Shown one piece after another: positions 1 through 5,417 of a stretch of 5,417 nt of DNA (within the stretch, counting starts at the first letter, position 1; each line of letters starts with the position of its first letter). Under the pieces are notes generated by a model. It saw nothing but the letters and a program-made list of their open reading frames with translations. It was not told the DNA's origin and searched no databases. The translations under genes and the position numbers were made by a program. Source of the DNA: Candidatus Melainabacteria bacterium (GTDB lineage: Bacteria > Actinomycetota > Actinomycetes > Mycobacteriales > Pseudonocardiaceae); contig CAJCJE010000825.1 in the NCBI GenBank assembly GCA_903970565.1, forward strand, positions 1-5,417, read 5' to 3'.

Positions 1-1577
1 TCACCGGGCGCTACTTCGACTACGCGAACGGCTATCCGCCCGTGATCAGCGAACCCGACAGCGCGGAGAGCGACCGGATCACCGAGGCCCGCAACGAGTT
101 GATCGAGGGCATCATCGCCGAGAGCGAGGACGAGTCCCTGATGGACCGTTACCTGGCCGGCGAGGTGATCGACAGCGCGACGCTCATCGCGGATCTGGAG
201 AAAGCCGTGGTGCGCGGGTCTTTTCACCCGGTCATCCCGGTCTCCGCGCTGACCGGTCTGGGCATCGCCGAGCTGCTGGAGGTGCTCATCGGCGGTTTCC
301 CGTCCCCGCTGGAGCATCCGCTGCCCCCGGTGACCGACCCGGACGGCAGGCCGCACCAGGGCATCACCGCGAACCCGGACGGTCCGCTGGCCGCCGAGGT
401 GGTGCGCACCGCGGTCGACTCCTATGTCGGCCGGGTGTCGTTGGTCCGGGTGTTCTCCGGGACGCTGCGGCCGGAAAACGCGGTGCACGTGTCCGGGCAC
501 GGCCTCGCCGACCGGGGCCATTCCGACCACGACACCGACGAGCGGGTCGCGCACATCTACTCACCGCTGGGCGCGAACCTGCGCGAGGTGCCCTACTGCG
601 TCGCGGGCGACCTGTGTGCGTTGACCAAGGTCGGATCGGCGGAAACCGGTGACACGGTGTCCACGCCGGAGGACCCGATGCTGATGGCACCGTGGGTGAT
701 GCCGGAACCGCTGTTGCCGGTCGCGGTCGTCGCCAGGACCCGCAGCGACGAGGACACGCTGGCCCGCAACCTGGCCCGCCTGGTGGCCAGCGATCCGACG
801 CTGCGGATGGACCGCAACCCCGACACCCACCAACTCGTCCTGTGGTGCATGGGCGAGGCACATGCCGATGTCGTGCTGGCCAGGCTGAAGGCCGGCGGCG
901 CCGAGGTGGACACCGAGCCGGTGCGGGTGGCGCTGCGTGAAACCTTCGCCGCCGCCGCGTCCGGACACGGCCGGCACGTCAAACAGTCCGGCGGGCACGG
1001 CCAGTTCGCGGTCTGCGACCTGACCGTGGAACCGCTGCCCAGGGGCGCCGGTTTCGAGTTCGTCGACAGGACGGTCGGCGGCGCCGTGCCGCACCAGTTC
1101 ATCCCGAGCGTGGAGAAGGGTGTCCGGGCCCAGTTGGCCGCCGGGCTGCACAGCGGTCATCCGGTCGTCGACGTGCGGGTGACCCTCACCGACGGCAAGG
1201 CGCACAGCGTCGACTCCTCCGACGCCGCCTTCCAGACCGCCGGTGCGCTGGCGCTGAAGGACGCGGCCACGGGCGCCAGGGTCACGCTGCTGGAACCGTT
1301 GGACGAAATCTCCGTGACCCTGCCCGACGAGCACCTCGGCACCATCCTCGGCGACCTGTCCGGCCGGCGCGGTCGGGTGCTGGGCACCGAACCGAGCGAG
1401 GCCGGGCACACCGTGGTCCGCGCCGAGGTGCCGGCCGGGGAACTGCTCCGATACTCCATCGACCTGCGCTCGATGACCTCCGGCAGCGGCGGCTTCGTCC
1501 GGCGCTTCGCCCGCTACGACCCGAAGCCCGAACATCCCGGCGGCGAGCAGCGGGAGGAGGTGAAGGGCCGCCACTGA
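1..1577 (+). CDS. Elongation factor G-like protein (EF-G2 type), 5' end outside window
   Basis: The frame is open from the left edge (first whole codon at 3), giving 524 visible codons. A GTG at 42 is only an internal valine, because the upstream residues already match EF-G (YFDYANGYPP, like the stretch after the G4 region). Visible order: end of the G domain with the G5-like VSAL (about residues 80-83) and FPSPLEHP; domain II about 127-230; domain III about 232-308; domain IV with KQSGGHGQFAV (327-337) and tip loop DGKAHSVDSSDAAF; domain V to about 505. P-loop, switch regions and NKxD lie outside the window, perhaps 190-200 residues. The family is the ribosomal translocase; the EF-G2 branch in actinobacteria is a paralogue of unclear role, and the mycobacterial one is reported (from memory) to lack ribosome-stimulated GTPase activity. 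The divergence from canonical EF-G, the His/Asp-rich domain II insert (GLADRGHSDHDTDERVAH) and the charged tail favour the paralogue over main FusA. It could also be a TetM-like protein, but I think that less likely. Confidence 0.9.
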   Translation, partial: TGRYFDYANGYPPVISEPDSAESDRITEARNELIEGIIAESEDESLMDRYLAGEVIDSATLIADLEKAVVRGSFHPVIPVSALTGLGIAELLEVLIGGFPSPLEHPLPPVTDPDGRPHQGITANPDGPLAAEVVRTAVDSYVGRVSLVRVFSGTLRPENAVHVSGHGLADRGHSDHDTDERVAHIYSPLGANLREVPYCVAGDLCALTKVGSAETGDTVSTPEDPMLMAPWVMPEPLLPVAVVARTRSDEDTLARNLARLVASDPTLRMDRNPDTHQLVLWCMGEAHADVVLARLKAGGAEVDTEPVRVALRETFAAAASGHGRHVKQSGGHGQFAVCDLTVEPLPRGAGFEFVDRTVGGAVPHQFIPSVEKGVRAQLAAGLHSGHPVVDVRVTLTDGKAHSVDSSDAAFQTAGALALKDAATGARVTLLEPLDEISVTLPDEHLGTILGDLSGRRGRVLGTEPSEAGHTVVRAEVPAGELLRYSIDLRSMTSGSGGFVRRFARYDPKPEHPGGEQREEVKGRH

Positions 1578-1616
1578 CCGATCGAAAATAGGCGGCGAAG
1601 GCACCGGCCCGGCGCA

Positions 1617-1622
1617 TAATCT
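1617..1622 (+). promoter_or_regulatory. -10 box of a probable leaderless promoter for the MOSC gene
   Basis: TAATCT fits the actinobacterial -10 pattern TANNNT, and an overlapping CATAAT lies at 1615-1620. Its last T is 7 bases before the A of the ATG at 1630, so transcription would start at or within a base or two of the start codon. There is no Shine-Dalgarno-like purine run in the 15 bases before the ATG, as expected for a leaderless message. No convincing -35 box is seen. The gap to the upstream stop is 52 bases, so the gene need not depend on EF-G read-through. Confidence 0.5.
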
Positions 1623-1629
1623 GGCGTCC

Positions 1630-2172
1630 ATGACCGGTTCGGTAACGGCGGTGAGTCGCCATCAGGAGCACACCTTCAGCAAACCGAACTCCGCGCGCAT
1701 CATCCTGTTGACCGGCCTCGGCGTCGAAGGCGACGCGCATCTGGGCCGCACCGTCCAGCACCGTTCCCGGATAGCGCGCACCCCGAACGCGCCCAACCTG
1801 CGCCAGGTTCATCTCATCCATGCCGAACTGCTCGACGAACTCGCCGCCGCCGGTTTCACCGTGCGGGCCGGCGAGATGGGCGAGAACGTGACCACGCTCG
1901 GCGTCGACCTGCTCGCGCTGCCGACCGGAACCCGACTGCGCCTCGAGCCGGGCGCGGTCGTGGAGGTGACCGGACTGCGCAATCCGTGTCGGCAGCTGGA
2001 CCATTTCCAGCACGGCCTGATGAACGCCGTGCTGGATCACGACGAGGACGGAAACCTGATCCGCAAGGCCGGGATCATGGCGATCGTGCTGGCCGACGGC
2101 GAGGTCCGGCCCGGTGATCCGATCACGGTGGAACTGCCGGCCCGGCCGCACCGACCCCTGCAACCGGTCTGA
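1630..2172 (+). CDS. MOSC domain-containing protein
   Basis: The 180-residue protein is essentially one MOSC domain (molybdenum cofactor sulfurase C-terminal), near the YiiM-like small cytosolic group. Visible signature: an N-terminal strand TGSVTAVS; FSKP (16-19); the family hallmark GLGVEGDAHLG (29-39); HLIHAELLDEL (61-71); GEMGEN (81-86); the conserved-cysteine motif GLRNPCRQLD (115-124, Cys120); and the closing strand region GIMAIVLADGEVRPGD (148-163). In MOSC proteins the Cys is thought to handle sulfur or the molybdenum cofactor, and several members reduce N-hydroxylated compounds; the substrate here cannot be read from sequence. The ATG at 1630 is chosen because it sits just before the first MOSC strand and just after a TANNNT box; no ribosome binding site precedes it. 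Neighbouring genes give no pathway clue. Confidence 0.9.
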   Translation: MTGSVTAVSRHQEHTFSKPNSARIILLTGLGVEGDAHLGRTVQHRSRIARTPNAPNLRQVHLIHAELLDELAAAGFTVRAGEMGENVTTLGVDLLALPTGTRLRLEPGAVVEVTGLRNPCRQLDHFQHGLMNAVLDHDEDGNLIRKAGIMAIVLADGEVRPGDPITVELPARPHRPLQPV

Positions 2173-2203
2173 CGCGATTCGCGGGCACGGTGAGCGTCAG
2201 TTT
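2169..2203 (+). terminator. Possible intrinsic terminator at the end of the MOSC gene
   Basis: CTGACGC (2169-2175) pairs perfectly with GCGTCAG (2194-2200), a 7-bp stem with an 18-base loop, followed at once by TTT. The left arm contains the MOSC stop codon. The large loop and short T run make it weak. It also lies at the 3' end of the minus-strand HD relic, so it could have served both convergent genes. Confidence 0.35.
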
Positions 2204-2489
2204 CAGCGCTCTCTCCACGCGAGCGGCGACGGGGTGACCGCTGCCTCCGCGACTTTTCGCGCTGTCTCGGTCTTCAGACCGTTGCGGGCGGAGTCGATCC
2301 AGCCGTCGACGCGGTGCACGCCGATGTCTCGGTACTCGACTGCCTGAAGTAGCCGCTGACCGTGTGCGGTAGATCGCCGGTCCGGGTCTCCTGAGTGTCG
2401 TGCCACAGGGTGAGGAACGAAGCGCGAGCAGGATCAGTGCTTTCTTCGGCGGCGATCATGGCGGCCAGTTGAGCGACCCGCATGGTGTG
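2203..2489 (-). pseudogene. HD-domain hydrolase relic, N-terminus and middle deleted, frameshifted
   Basis: Two pieces of one HD-family (metal-dependent phosphohydrolase) protein are readable on the minus strand. Piece one (about 2489 down to 2361) reads TMRVAQLAAMIAAEES, then FLTLWHDTQETRTGDLPH, which carries the HD pair and downstream Glu typical of nucleotide-cleaving HD enzymes. Piece two (about 2355 to 2203) lies one frame over and reads LLQAVEYRDIGVHRVDGW, then a C-terminus ending AWRER and TGA. Full-length relatives have, between GDLPH and LLQAVEYRD, perhaps 50-60 residues that include the catalytic Asp of the pattern ARDADKLE; these are missing. The opening residues before the first conserved His are also gone. 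The remaining protein could not be active. The family assignment is by eye; no partner or substrate can be inferred. Confidence 0.7.
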
Positions 2490-2800
2490 CTTATTGAGCA
2501 GAGAAGGCCGAGAGGCGATGAGCGCATGGGTGGTGGACAAATTCAGGGGCAGGTGGGGTGAGCCGGGGTCCAGTCGATTCGTGAGATGTGCGAGCAGCCG
2601 GACACCGGCCCATGATCGCGTGTCGTGACTCAACATGAACGTATCCTTGGTCTGCTCCTCATGTCATTCGCCGATCCAGTATGCCCAATAGTTCAGGTTC
2701 GCCACATCGGTATGAGTACCAGTCATCTTGCTGACGAAATCGTGGATTTGTGCTTCGTCTCCCGTAGACGCCAGCTGAATGTAAACAACCAGTCGCGATG
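2487..2800 (-). pseudogene. C-terminal relic of an XRE/HTH-type transcriptional regulator
   Basis: From about 2792 downward the minus strand reads LVVYIQLASTGDEAQIHDF, then DVANLNYWAYWIGE, an in-frame TGA (2664-2666), then HEEQTKDTFMLSHDTRSW, RLLAHLTNRLDPGSPHLPLN and HALIASRPSLLNKH. This resembles the C-terminal half of long actinobacterial helix-turn-helix regulators (NLNYWAYW...GE, a D-F-M block, then a RLL-HL..RL.P..P.L.LN stretch). The DNA-binding half is absent: upstream lies the 3' end of mmsA, with no homology before about 2800. At about 2488 the frame passes without interruption into the HD relic, so the regulator's tail and the HD start were lost together. The stop codon, missing head and low G+C all say it is dead. 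Recognised from memory of the family pattern; an alignment would settle it. Confidence 0.6.
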
Positions 2801-2812
2801 GCCCAAGAAGTG

Positions 2813-2839
2813 AGCGGAAGGCAGGTGGTGCCGCCCGCT
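2813..2839 (-). terminator. Hairpin just after the mmsA stop, possible terminator
   Basis: AGCGG (2813-2817) pairs with CCGCT (2835-2839), and inside it GGC (2820-2822) pairs with GCC (2830-2832) around a 7-base loop, with a 2x2 internal mismatch. It begins three bases after the mmsA stop (2842-2844, minus strand). There is no T run after it on the minus strand; G+C-rich actinobacteria often use such tail-less hairpins, but that also makes the call uncertain. Confidence 0.3.
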
Positions 2840-2841
2840 GG

Positions 2842-4377
2842 TCAGTCGTTCCGAGGGAAGCCGAGGTTGACGTTGCCGGGCGCCGGGGTGCCCTGGGTGC
2901 TCACGCCGACCGCGCGTTCCGGCCAGCGGCTGGTGATCACCTTGTTGCGGGTGAAGAAATGGATGCCGTCCGGACCGTAGGCGTGCGAGTCACCGAACAG
3001 CGAGTCCTTCCAGCCACCGAAGGAGTAGTAGGACACCGGCACCGGGATCGGTACGTTGACGCCGACCATGCCGACCTCGATCTCGTTCTGGAACGCCCGC
3101 GCCGCGCCGCCGTCGCCGGTGAAGATGGCGGTGCCGTTGCCGTAGGGGTTGGCGTTGACCAGGTTCACCGCGTCCGCGTAGCTGGGTACCCGCACGACCG
3201 ACAGTACCGGGCCGAAGATCTCGTCGGTGTAGACGGACATCTCGGGGGTGACGTTGTCGAACAGGGTCGGTCCGAGCCAGTAGCCGCCGGCCTCGCCGTC
3301 CACCGGGTGCCCTCGGCCGTCGACCGCCAGGGTGGCTCCCTCCGCCACCCCGGCGTCCAAATAGGACACTACGCGGTCGCGGTGGGCGGCGGTGACGAGT
3401 GGGCCCATCTCGCAGCCGGGACGCCGGCCGTCGCCGATGTGCAGGGTGGCCATCCGCTCCTTGATCCGCGCGATCAGCTCGTCGGCGACCGGATCGACCG
3501 CCACCACAACGGAAATCGCCATACAGCGTTCGCCGGCCGAACCGAAGCCGGCCGACACGGCGGCGTCGGCGGTGACGTCGAGGTCGGCGTCGGGCAGCAC
3601 GACCATGTGGTTCTTGGCGCCGCCGAGGGCCTGCACCCGCTTGCCGGCCGCGGTGCCGCGCCCGTAGACGTAGCGGGCGATCGGCGTGGAGCCGACGAAG
3701 GAGACGGCCCTGATCGTCGGGTGGTCCAGGATTCGGTCCACCGCGACCTTGTCGCCGTGCACGACGTTGAACACGCCGTCCGGCAAACCGGCCTCGGCCC
3801 ACAGTTCGGCGAGGAAGTTCGCCGGGGACGGGTCCTTCTCGCTCGGTTTGAGGACGACCGCGTTGCCGCAGGCGATCGCGTTGGGCGCGAACCACAGCGG
3901 GACCATCGCCGGGAAGTTGAACGGCGAGATGATGCCGACCACACCCAGCGGCTGCCGGATCGAGTAGACGTCGACGGAGGTGGAGGCGTTCTCGCTGAAG
4001 CCGCCCTTGAGCAGTTGCGGGATGCCGCAGGCGAACTCGACGGCCTCCAGGCCGCGCGCGACCTCGCCGGCGGCGTCGGACAGGACCTTGCCGTGTTCGG
4101 CGGTGATCAGCTCGGTGATCCGCCGCCGGTTGTTGTTGAGCAGTTCACGGAAGGCGAACAGCACGGTCGAGCGCTTGGCCAGCGAGGCGTTGCGCCAGCC
4201 CTGCCAGGCCGCGTTCGCGGCGGCGACGGCCTCGTCGACGACGGTCTCGGTGGCGAAGTCCAGCGTCGCGCTGCGCTCGCCGGTGGCCGGGTCGTAGACG
4301 CTGCCGGTGCGCTCGGCGACACCGTCCCACGGCTTGCCGCCGATCCAGTGGGTGATCCGGGCGGGGCTGGTGCTCAT
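2842..4377 (-). CDS. mmsA: CoA-acylating (methyl)malonate-semialdehyde dehydrogenase
   Basis: A 511-residue aldehyde dehydrogenase of the MmsA branch, near the usual ~500. It oxidises methylmalonate semialdehyde to propionyl-CoA, or malonate semialdehyde to acetyl-CoA, with NAD and CoA and loss of CO2, ending valine, beta-alanine and pyrimidine breakdown in the cytosol. Visible: SPFNFP with Asn154; VLKPSE with cofactor-binding Lys177; GSTPIA (229-234); GGAKNH (252-257), where hydrolytic relatives carry the general-base Glu, replaced here as expected for a CoA-acylating member; catalytic Cys285 in GERCMAIS; EIFGPV (386-391); and the MmsA-specific GVNVPIPVPV (439-448), SFGGWK and a late RWP. 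About 26 residues follow RWP, somewhat longer than usual. Start: the minus strand has TGGAG (4386-4390) with 8 bases between GGAG and the ATG, and the N-terminus (ITHWIGGKPWDG) is typical. It follows the aminotransferase reading frame by 26 bases, so the two were probably cotranscribed. Confidence 0.95.
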   Translation of the reverse strand: MSTSPARITHWIGGKPWDGVAERTGSVYDPATGERSATLDFATETVVDEAVAAANAAWQGWRNASLAKRSTVLFAFRELLNNNRRRITELITAEHGKVLSDAAGEVARGLEAVEFACGIPQLLKGGFSENASTSVDVYSIRQPLGVVGIISPFNFPAMVPLWFAPNAIACGNAVVLKPSEKDPSPANFLAELWAEAGLPDGVFNVVHGDKVAVDRILDHPTIRAVSFVGSTPIARYVYGRGTAAGKRVQALGGAKNHMVVLPDADLDVTADAAVSAGFGSAGERCMAISVVVAVDPVADELIARIKERMATLHIGDGRRPGCEMGPLVTAAHRDRVVSYLDAGVAEGATLAVDGRGHPVDGEAGGYWLGPTLFDNVTPEMSVYTDEIFGPVLSVVRVPSYADAVNLVNANPYGNGTAIFTGDGGAARAFQNEIEVGMVGVNVPIPVPVSYYSFGGWKDSLFGDSHAYGPDGIHFFTRNKVITSRWPERAVGVSTQGTPAPGNVNLGFPRND

Positions 4378-4385
4378 CAGGTCTG

Positions 4386-4390
4386 CTCCA
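4386..4390 (-). promoter_or_regulatory. Ribosome binding site of mmsA
   Basis: TGGAG on the minus strand, with the 8 bases CAGACCTG between it and the ATG at 4375-4377. It lies in the 26-base gap after the aminotransferase stop and supports this start for mmsA. Confidence 0.6.
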
Positions 4391-4403
4391 CGGGTCGCGA
4401 GAT

Positions 4404-4790
4404 TCAGGAGGCGTGGGCGAGCGACGCGATCACGTCGGTCAGCTTCGCCAGGGCCTCTTCGGTTTCATCCTCGGTCAGGGTCAGCGGCGGCGCCAGCCTC
4501 AGCACGTTGCCGTGCAGGCCGCCCTTGCCGATCAGCAGTCCGGCCTGCCGGCTCCTCTCCATCGCCGACACCGCCGCGGCCACGTCCGGCGAACCGTCGG
4601 GAGCGACGAGTTCGAGGCCGATCATCAGGCCCTTGCCGCGCACCGTCTTCACGAACTCCCAGCGCTCCGCCATCTCGCGGAACGCCGCCATCAGCCGCTC
4701 GCCCTTGGCCGCGGCGTTGGCGACCAGGTCCTCGCGCTCGATCACTTCGAGCGTGGCGAGGCCGGCGGCCATGGCGAGGTCGCCCTTGGC
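4404..4790 (-). pseudogene. Class III aminotransferase, C-terminal ~125 residues only
   Basis: After the join the frame reads [17 protein letters not shown], then [14 protein letters not shown], then [20 protein letters not shown] and a C-terminal helix region [18 protein letters not shown]. This is the small C-terminal domain of class III (omega) aminotransferases; the Arg of LRLAPPL is the usual carboxylate-contacting residue. In intact members FGGNPLAMAAG precedes this block, and about 300 residues before it hold the cofactor-binding core with the Schiff-base Lys, all missing here. The family includes beta-alanine:pyruvate, GABA and alanine:glyoxylate aminotransferases. The adjacent mmsA suggests beta-alanine or beta-aminoisobutyrate as substrate, giving the semialdehyde MmsA uses; that is inference from context. 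The segment is probably the true end of the native gene upstream of mmsA. Confidence 0.8.
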
Positions 4791-5417
4791 TTCGGTGGTG
4801 GTCTCCGAACAACCGGTCGAGACGCCGCCCATGACGCCACCCAGGCCGATGACGCCGGAGGCGTCGGCGATGACGCACATCTGGTCGCTGACCGCATACG
4901 TCTTGCCGTCCAGCGCCGCGACGGTCTCGCCGGTGCGGCCCAGCCGCGCCTCGATGACGCCGCCGGCGATCTTGGCCGCGTCATAGACGTGCAGCGGGCG
5001 CGCTCGGTCGTAGGAAAGGAAGTTGGTGACGTCGACCAGGGCGTTGATCGGGCGAAGGCCGATGGCGCGCAGCCGGTCCTGCAGCCAGGCCGGCGAGGGG
5101 CCGTTCTTCAGTCCACGGATCACCCGGCCGGCGAAGACCGGGCAGGCGTCGGAGCCGTCGACGCGGATCTCGATCGGGCAGGGGAATTGGCCGGGAACCG
5201 GCGCGACGGACAGGTCCTTCAGCGTGCCGATCCCGGCCGCGGCGAGGTCGCGGGCGATGCCGGCGACACCCAGCCAATCGGGCCGGTTCGGCGTGACCTC
5301 GAAGTCGATGACGGCTTCCAGGCCCAGGGCCTCGGCGGCCGGCGTCCCGATCGCCGCCTCGGCCAGCTCCAGAATGCCGTCGCTCTCCTCGGCGGTCTGC
5401 AGTTCGGAGGCCGAGCA
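4404..5417 (-). CDS. Chimeric open frame: PheT fragment fused to aminotransferase C-terminus, 5' end outside window
   Basis: One uninterrupted minus-strand frame runs from the right edge to a TGA at 4404-4406, 338 codons including the stop. The first ~209 codons are PheT and the last ~125 are a class III pyridoxal-phosphate aminotransferase; described separately below. The two families are unrelated and I know of no natural fusion. The switch occurs within about 4776-4793, between SETTTEA and [17 protein letters not shown] at 5121-5123 is an internal valine, since PheT homology continues upstream of it. The joined protein would lack the PheT C-terminal domains and the aminotransferase PLP lysine, so it should have neither activity. 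Either the molecule sequenced or the assembly is chimeric, or a real rearrangement has destroyed both genes. Confidence 0.85.
   Translation of the reverse strand, partial: CSASELQTAEESDGILELAEAAIGTPAAEALGLEAVIDFEVTPNRPDWLGVAGIARDLAAAGIGTLKDLSVAPVPGQFPCPIEIRVDGSDACPVFAGRVIRGLKNGPSPAWLQDRLRAIGLRPINALVDVTNFLSYDRARPLHVYDAAKIAGGVIEARLGRTGETVAALDGKTYAVSDQMCVIADASGVIGLGGVMGGVSTGCSETTTEAKGDLAMAAGLATLEVIEREDLVANAAAKGERLMAAFREMAERWEFVKTVRGKGLMIGLELVAPDGSPDVAAAVSAMERSRQAGLLIGKGGLHGNVLRLAPPLTLTEDETEEALAKLTDVIASLAHAS
4699..4790. repeat. 11-bp direct repeat, one copy at the chimeric junction
   Basis: TCGCCCTTGGC occurs at 4699-4709 and 4780-4790, 81 bases (27 codons) apart and in the same frame, coding AKG both times: once in [10 protein letters not shown] within the aminotransferase and once in [10 protein letters not shown] at the join. 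It may be chance in G+C-rich coding DNA, or microhomology connected with the join. Confidence 0.4.
4776..4793 (-). other. Junction between PheT and aminotransferase sequence
   Basis: On the minus strand the residues EAKGD lie between recognisable PheT (CSETTT) and recognisable aminotransferase (LAMAAG). They match neither family well at this place: PheT would continue with something like DVFLE, and the aminotransferase would have FGGNP. The breakpoint is therefore within these few codons or there is a short filler. The bases 4780-4790 also occur at 4699-4709. Confidence 0.65.
4791..5417 (-). pseudogene. pheT: Phenylalanyl-tRNA synthetase beta chain fragment, alphaproteobacterial type
   Basis: The visible part begins at CSASEL, normally preceded by Met just after the N-terminal tRNA-binding domain, and continues through [90 protein letters not shown] and [18 protein letters not shown]. 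This is the B3/B4 (editing) region of bacterial PheT, roughly residues 120-330 of a ~800-residue protein. [25 protein letters not shown] and RPLHVYDA are the forms I associate with Alphaproteobacteria; actinobacterial PheT differs here. B5, the catalytic-like core and the C-terminal anticodon-binding domain should follow but are replaced by aminotransferase sequence. No pheS is visible. Third-position G/C use looks like the rest of the window, so composition alone does not reveal the intruder. Confidence 0.85.

Noticed and set aside
42..44. GTG as the start of the EF-G-like protein.
   Set aside because: In-frame upstream codons (TGRYFDYANGYPP) already match EF-G, and a start here would omit the whole GTP-binding core.
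561..1631. 356-codon minus-strand open frame opposite the EF-G-like gene.
   Set aside because: Shadow frame: the plus strand has continuous EF-G domain homology there, and this frame shows no recognisable motif.
2114..2347. 77-codon plus-strand ORF overlapping the end of the MOSC gene.
   Set aside because: It starts inside the MOSC gene in another frame and runs antisense to the HD relic; no motif or start signal.
2625..2813. 62-codon plus-strand ORF starting at GTG in the low-G+C stretch.
   Set aside because: No ribosome binding site and no recognisable family. The opposite strand shows regulator homology through the same bases, which explains the openness.
2173..2841. Possible mobile element or integration site in the gene-poor region.
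   Set aside because: No transposase or integrase fragment, terminal inverted repeats, target duplication or tRNA seen; deletions in a regulator-HD pair explain it.
2842..4377. Missing general-base Glu in mmsA (GGAKNH) as an inactivating change.
   Set aside because: CoA-acylating methylmalonate-semialdehyde dehydrogenases normally lack that Glu; it is a family trait, not damage.
2959..4986. Very long plus-strand open frame (675 codons) opposite mmsA and the chimera.
   Set aside because: It is antisense to well-recognised enzymes, has low-complexity Val/Gly/Arg/Asp-rich composition typical of G+C-rich shadow frames, and spans unrelated genes including the junction.
5121..5123. GTG as the start of a 239-residue protein.
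   Set aside because: The frame stays open to the window edge, and the residues before it ([20 protein letters not shown] to VFAGR) are clear PheT sequence.

Overview
The window is high-G+C DNA that reads, for most of its length, as an actinobacterium of the Nocardia/Mycobacterium/Pseudonocardia type. This rests on an EF-G2-like elongation factor, a probable leaderless promoter, and relics of a regulator/HD-hydrolase pair of a kind I associate with that phylum. The last ~630 bases do not fit: they encode a piece of a phenylalanyl-tRNA synthetase beta chain (PheT) whose sequence looks alphaproteobacterial.

Layout, left to right. (1) 1-1577, + strand: an EF-G-like translational GTPase, missing its N-terminal GTP-binding part only because the window starts inside the gene. 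(2) 1630-2172, + strand: a MOSC-domain protein, probably made from a leaderless mRNA (TANNNT box 7 bases before the ATG, no Shine-Dalgarno), with a terminator-like hairpin at its stop codon. (3) 2173-2841: about 670 bases with no intact gene. Read on the minus strand this is a gene graveyard. It holds the C-terminal part of an XRE/HTH-type regulator, broken by an in-frame TGA, running directly into an HD-domain hydrolase that has lost its N-terminus and an internal block of perhaps 50-60 codons. The regulator part has drifted to about half G+C. (4) 2842-4377, - strand: an intact CoA-acylating (methyl)malonate-semialdehyde dehydrogenase (MmsA). (5) 4404-5417, - strand: one open frame in which a PheT fragment (5417 to ~4791) is joined in frame to the last ~120 residues of a class III aminotransferase (~4790 to 4404).

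How the genes work together: the aminotransferase end lies 26 bases upstream of mmsA on the same strand. A class III aminotransferase followed by MmsA makes biochemical sense: the transaminase would turn beta-alanine or a related amine into a semialdehyde, and MmsA would convert that to acetyl-CoA or propionyl-CoA. The native operon was therefore probably aminotransferase-mmsA, and the PheT part is the intruder. Neither half of the chimera keeps what its enzyme needs, so a chimeric join in the assembly or library is my leading explanation, with a real rearrangement as the alternative. I see no CRISPR, tRNA, rRNA, phage or transposase gene. I found no convincing new system; the strongest anomalies are the PheT/aminotransferase join and the double relic at 2203-2800.
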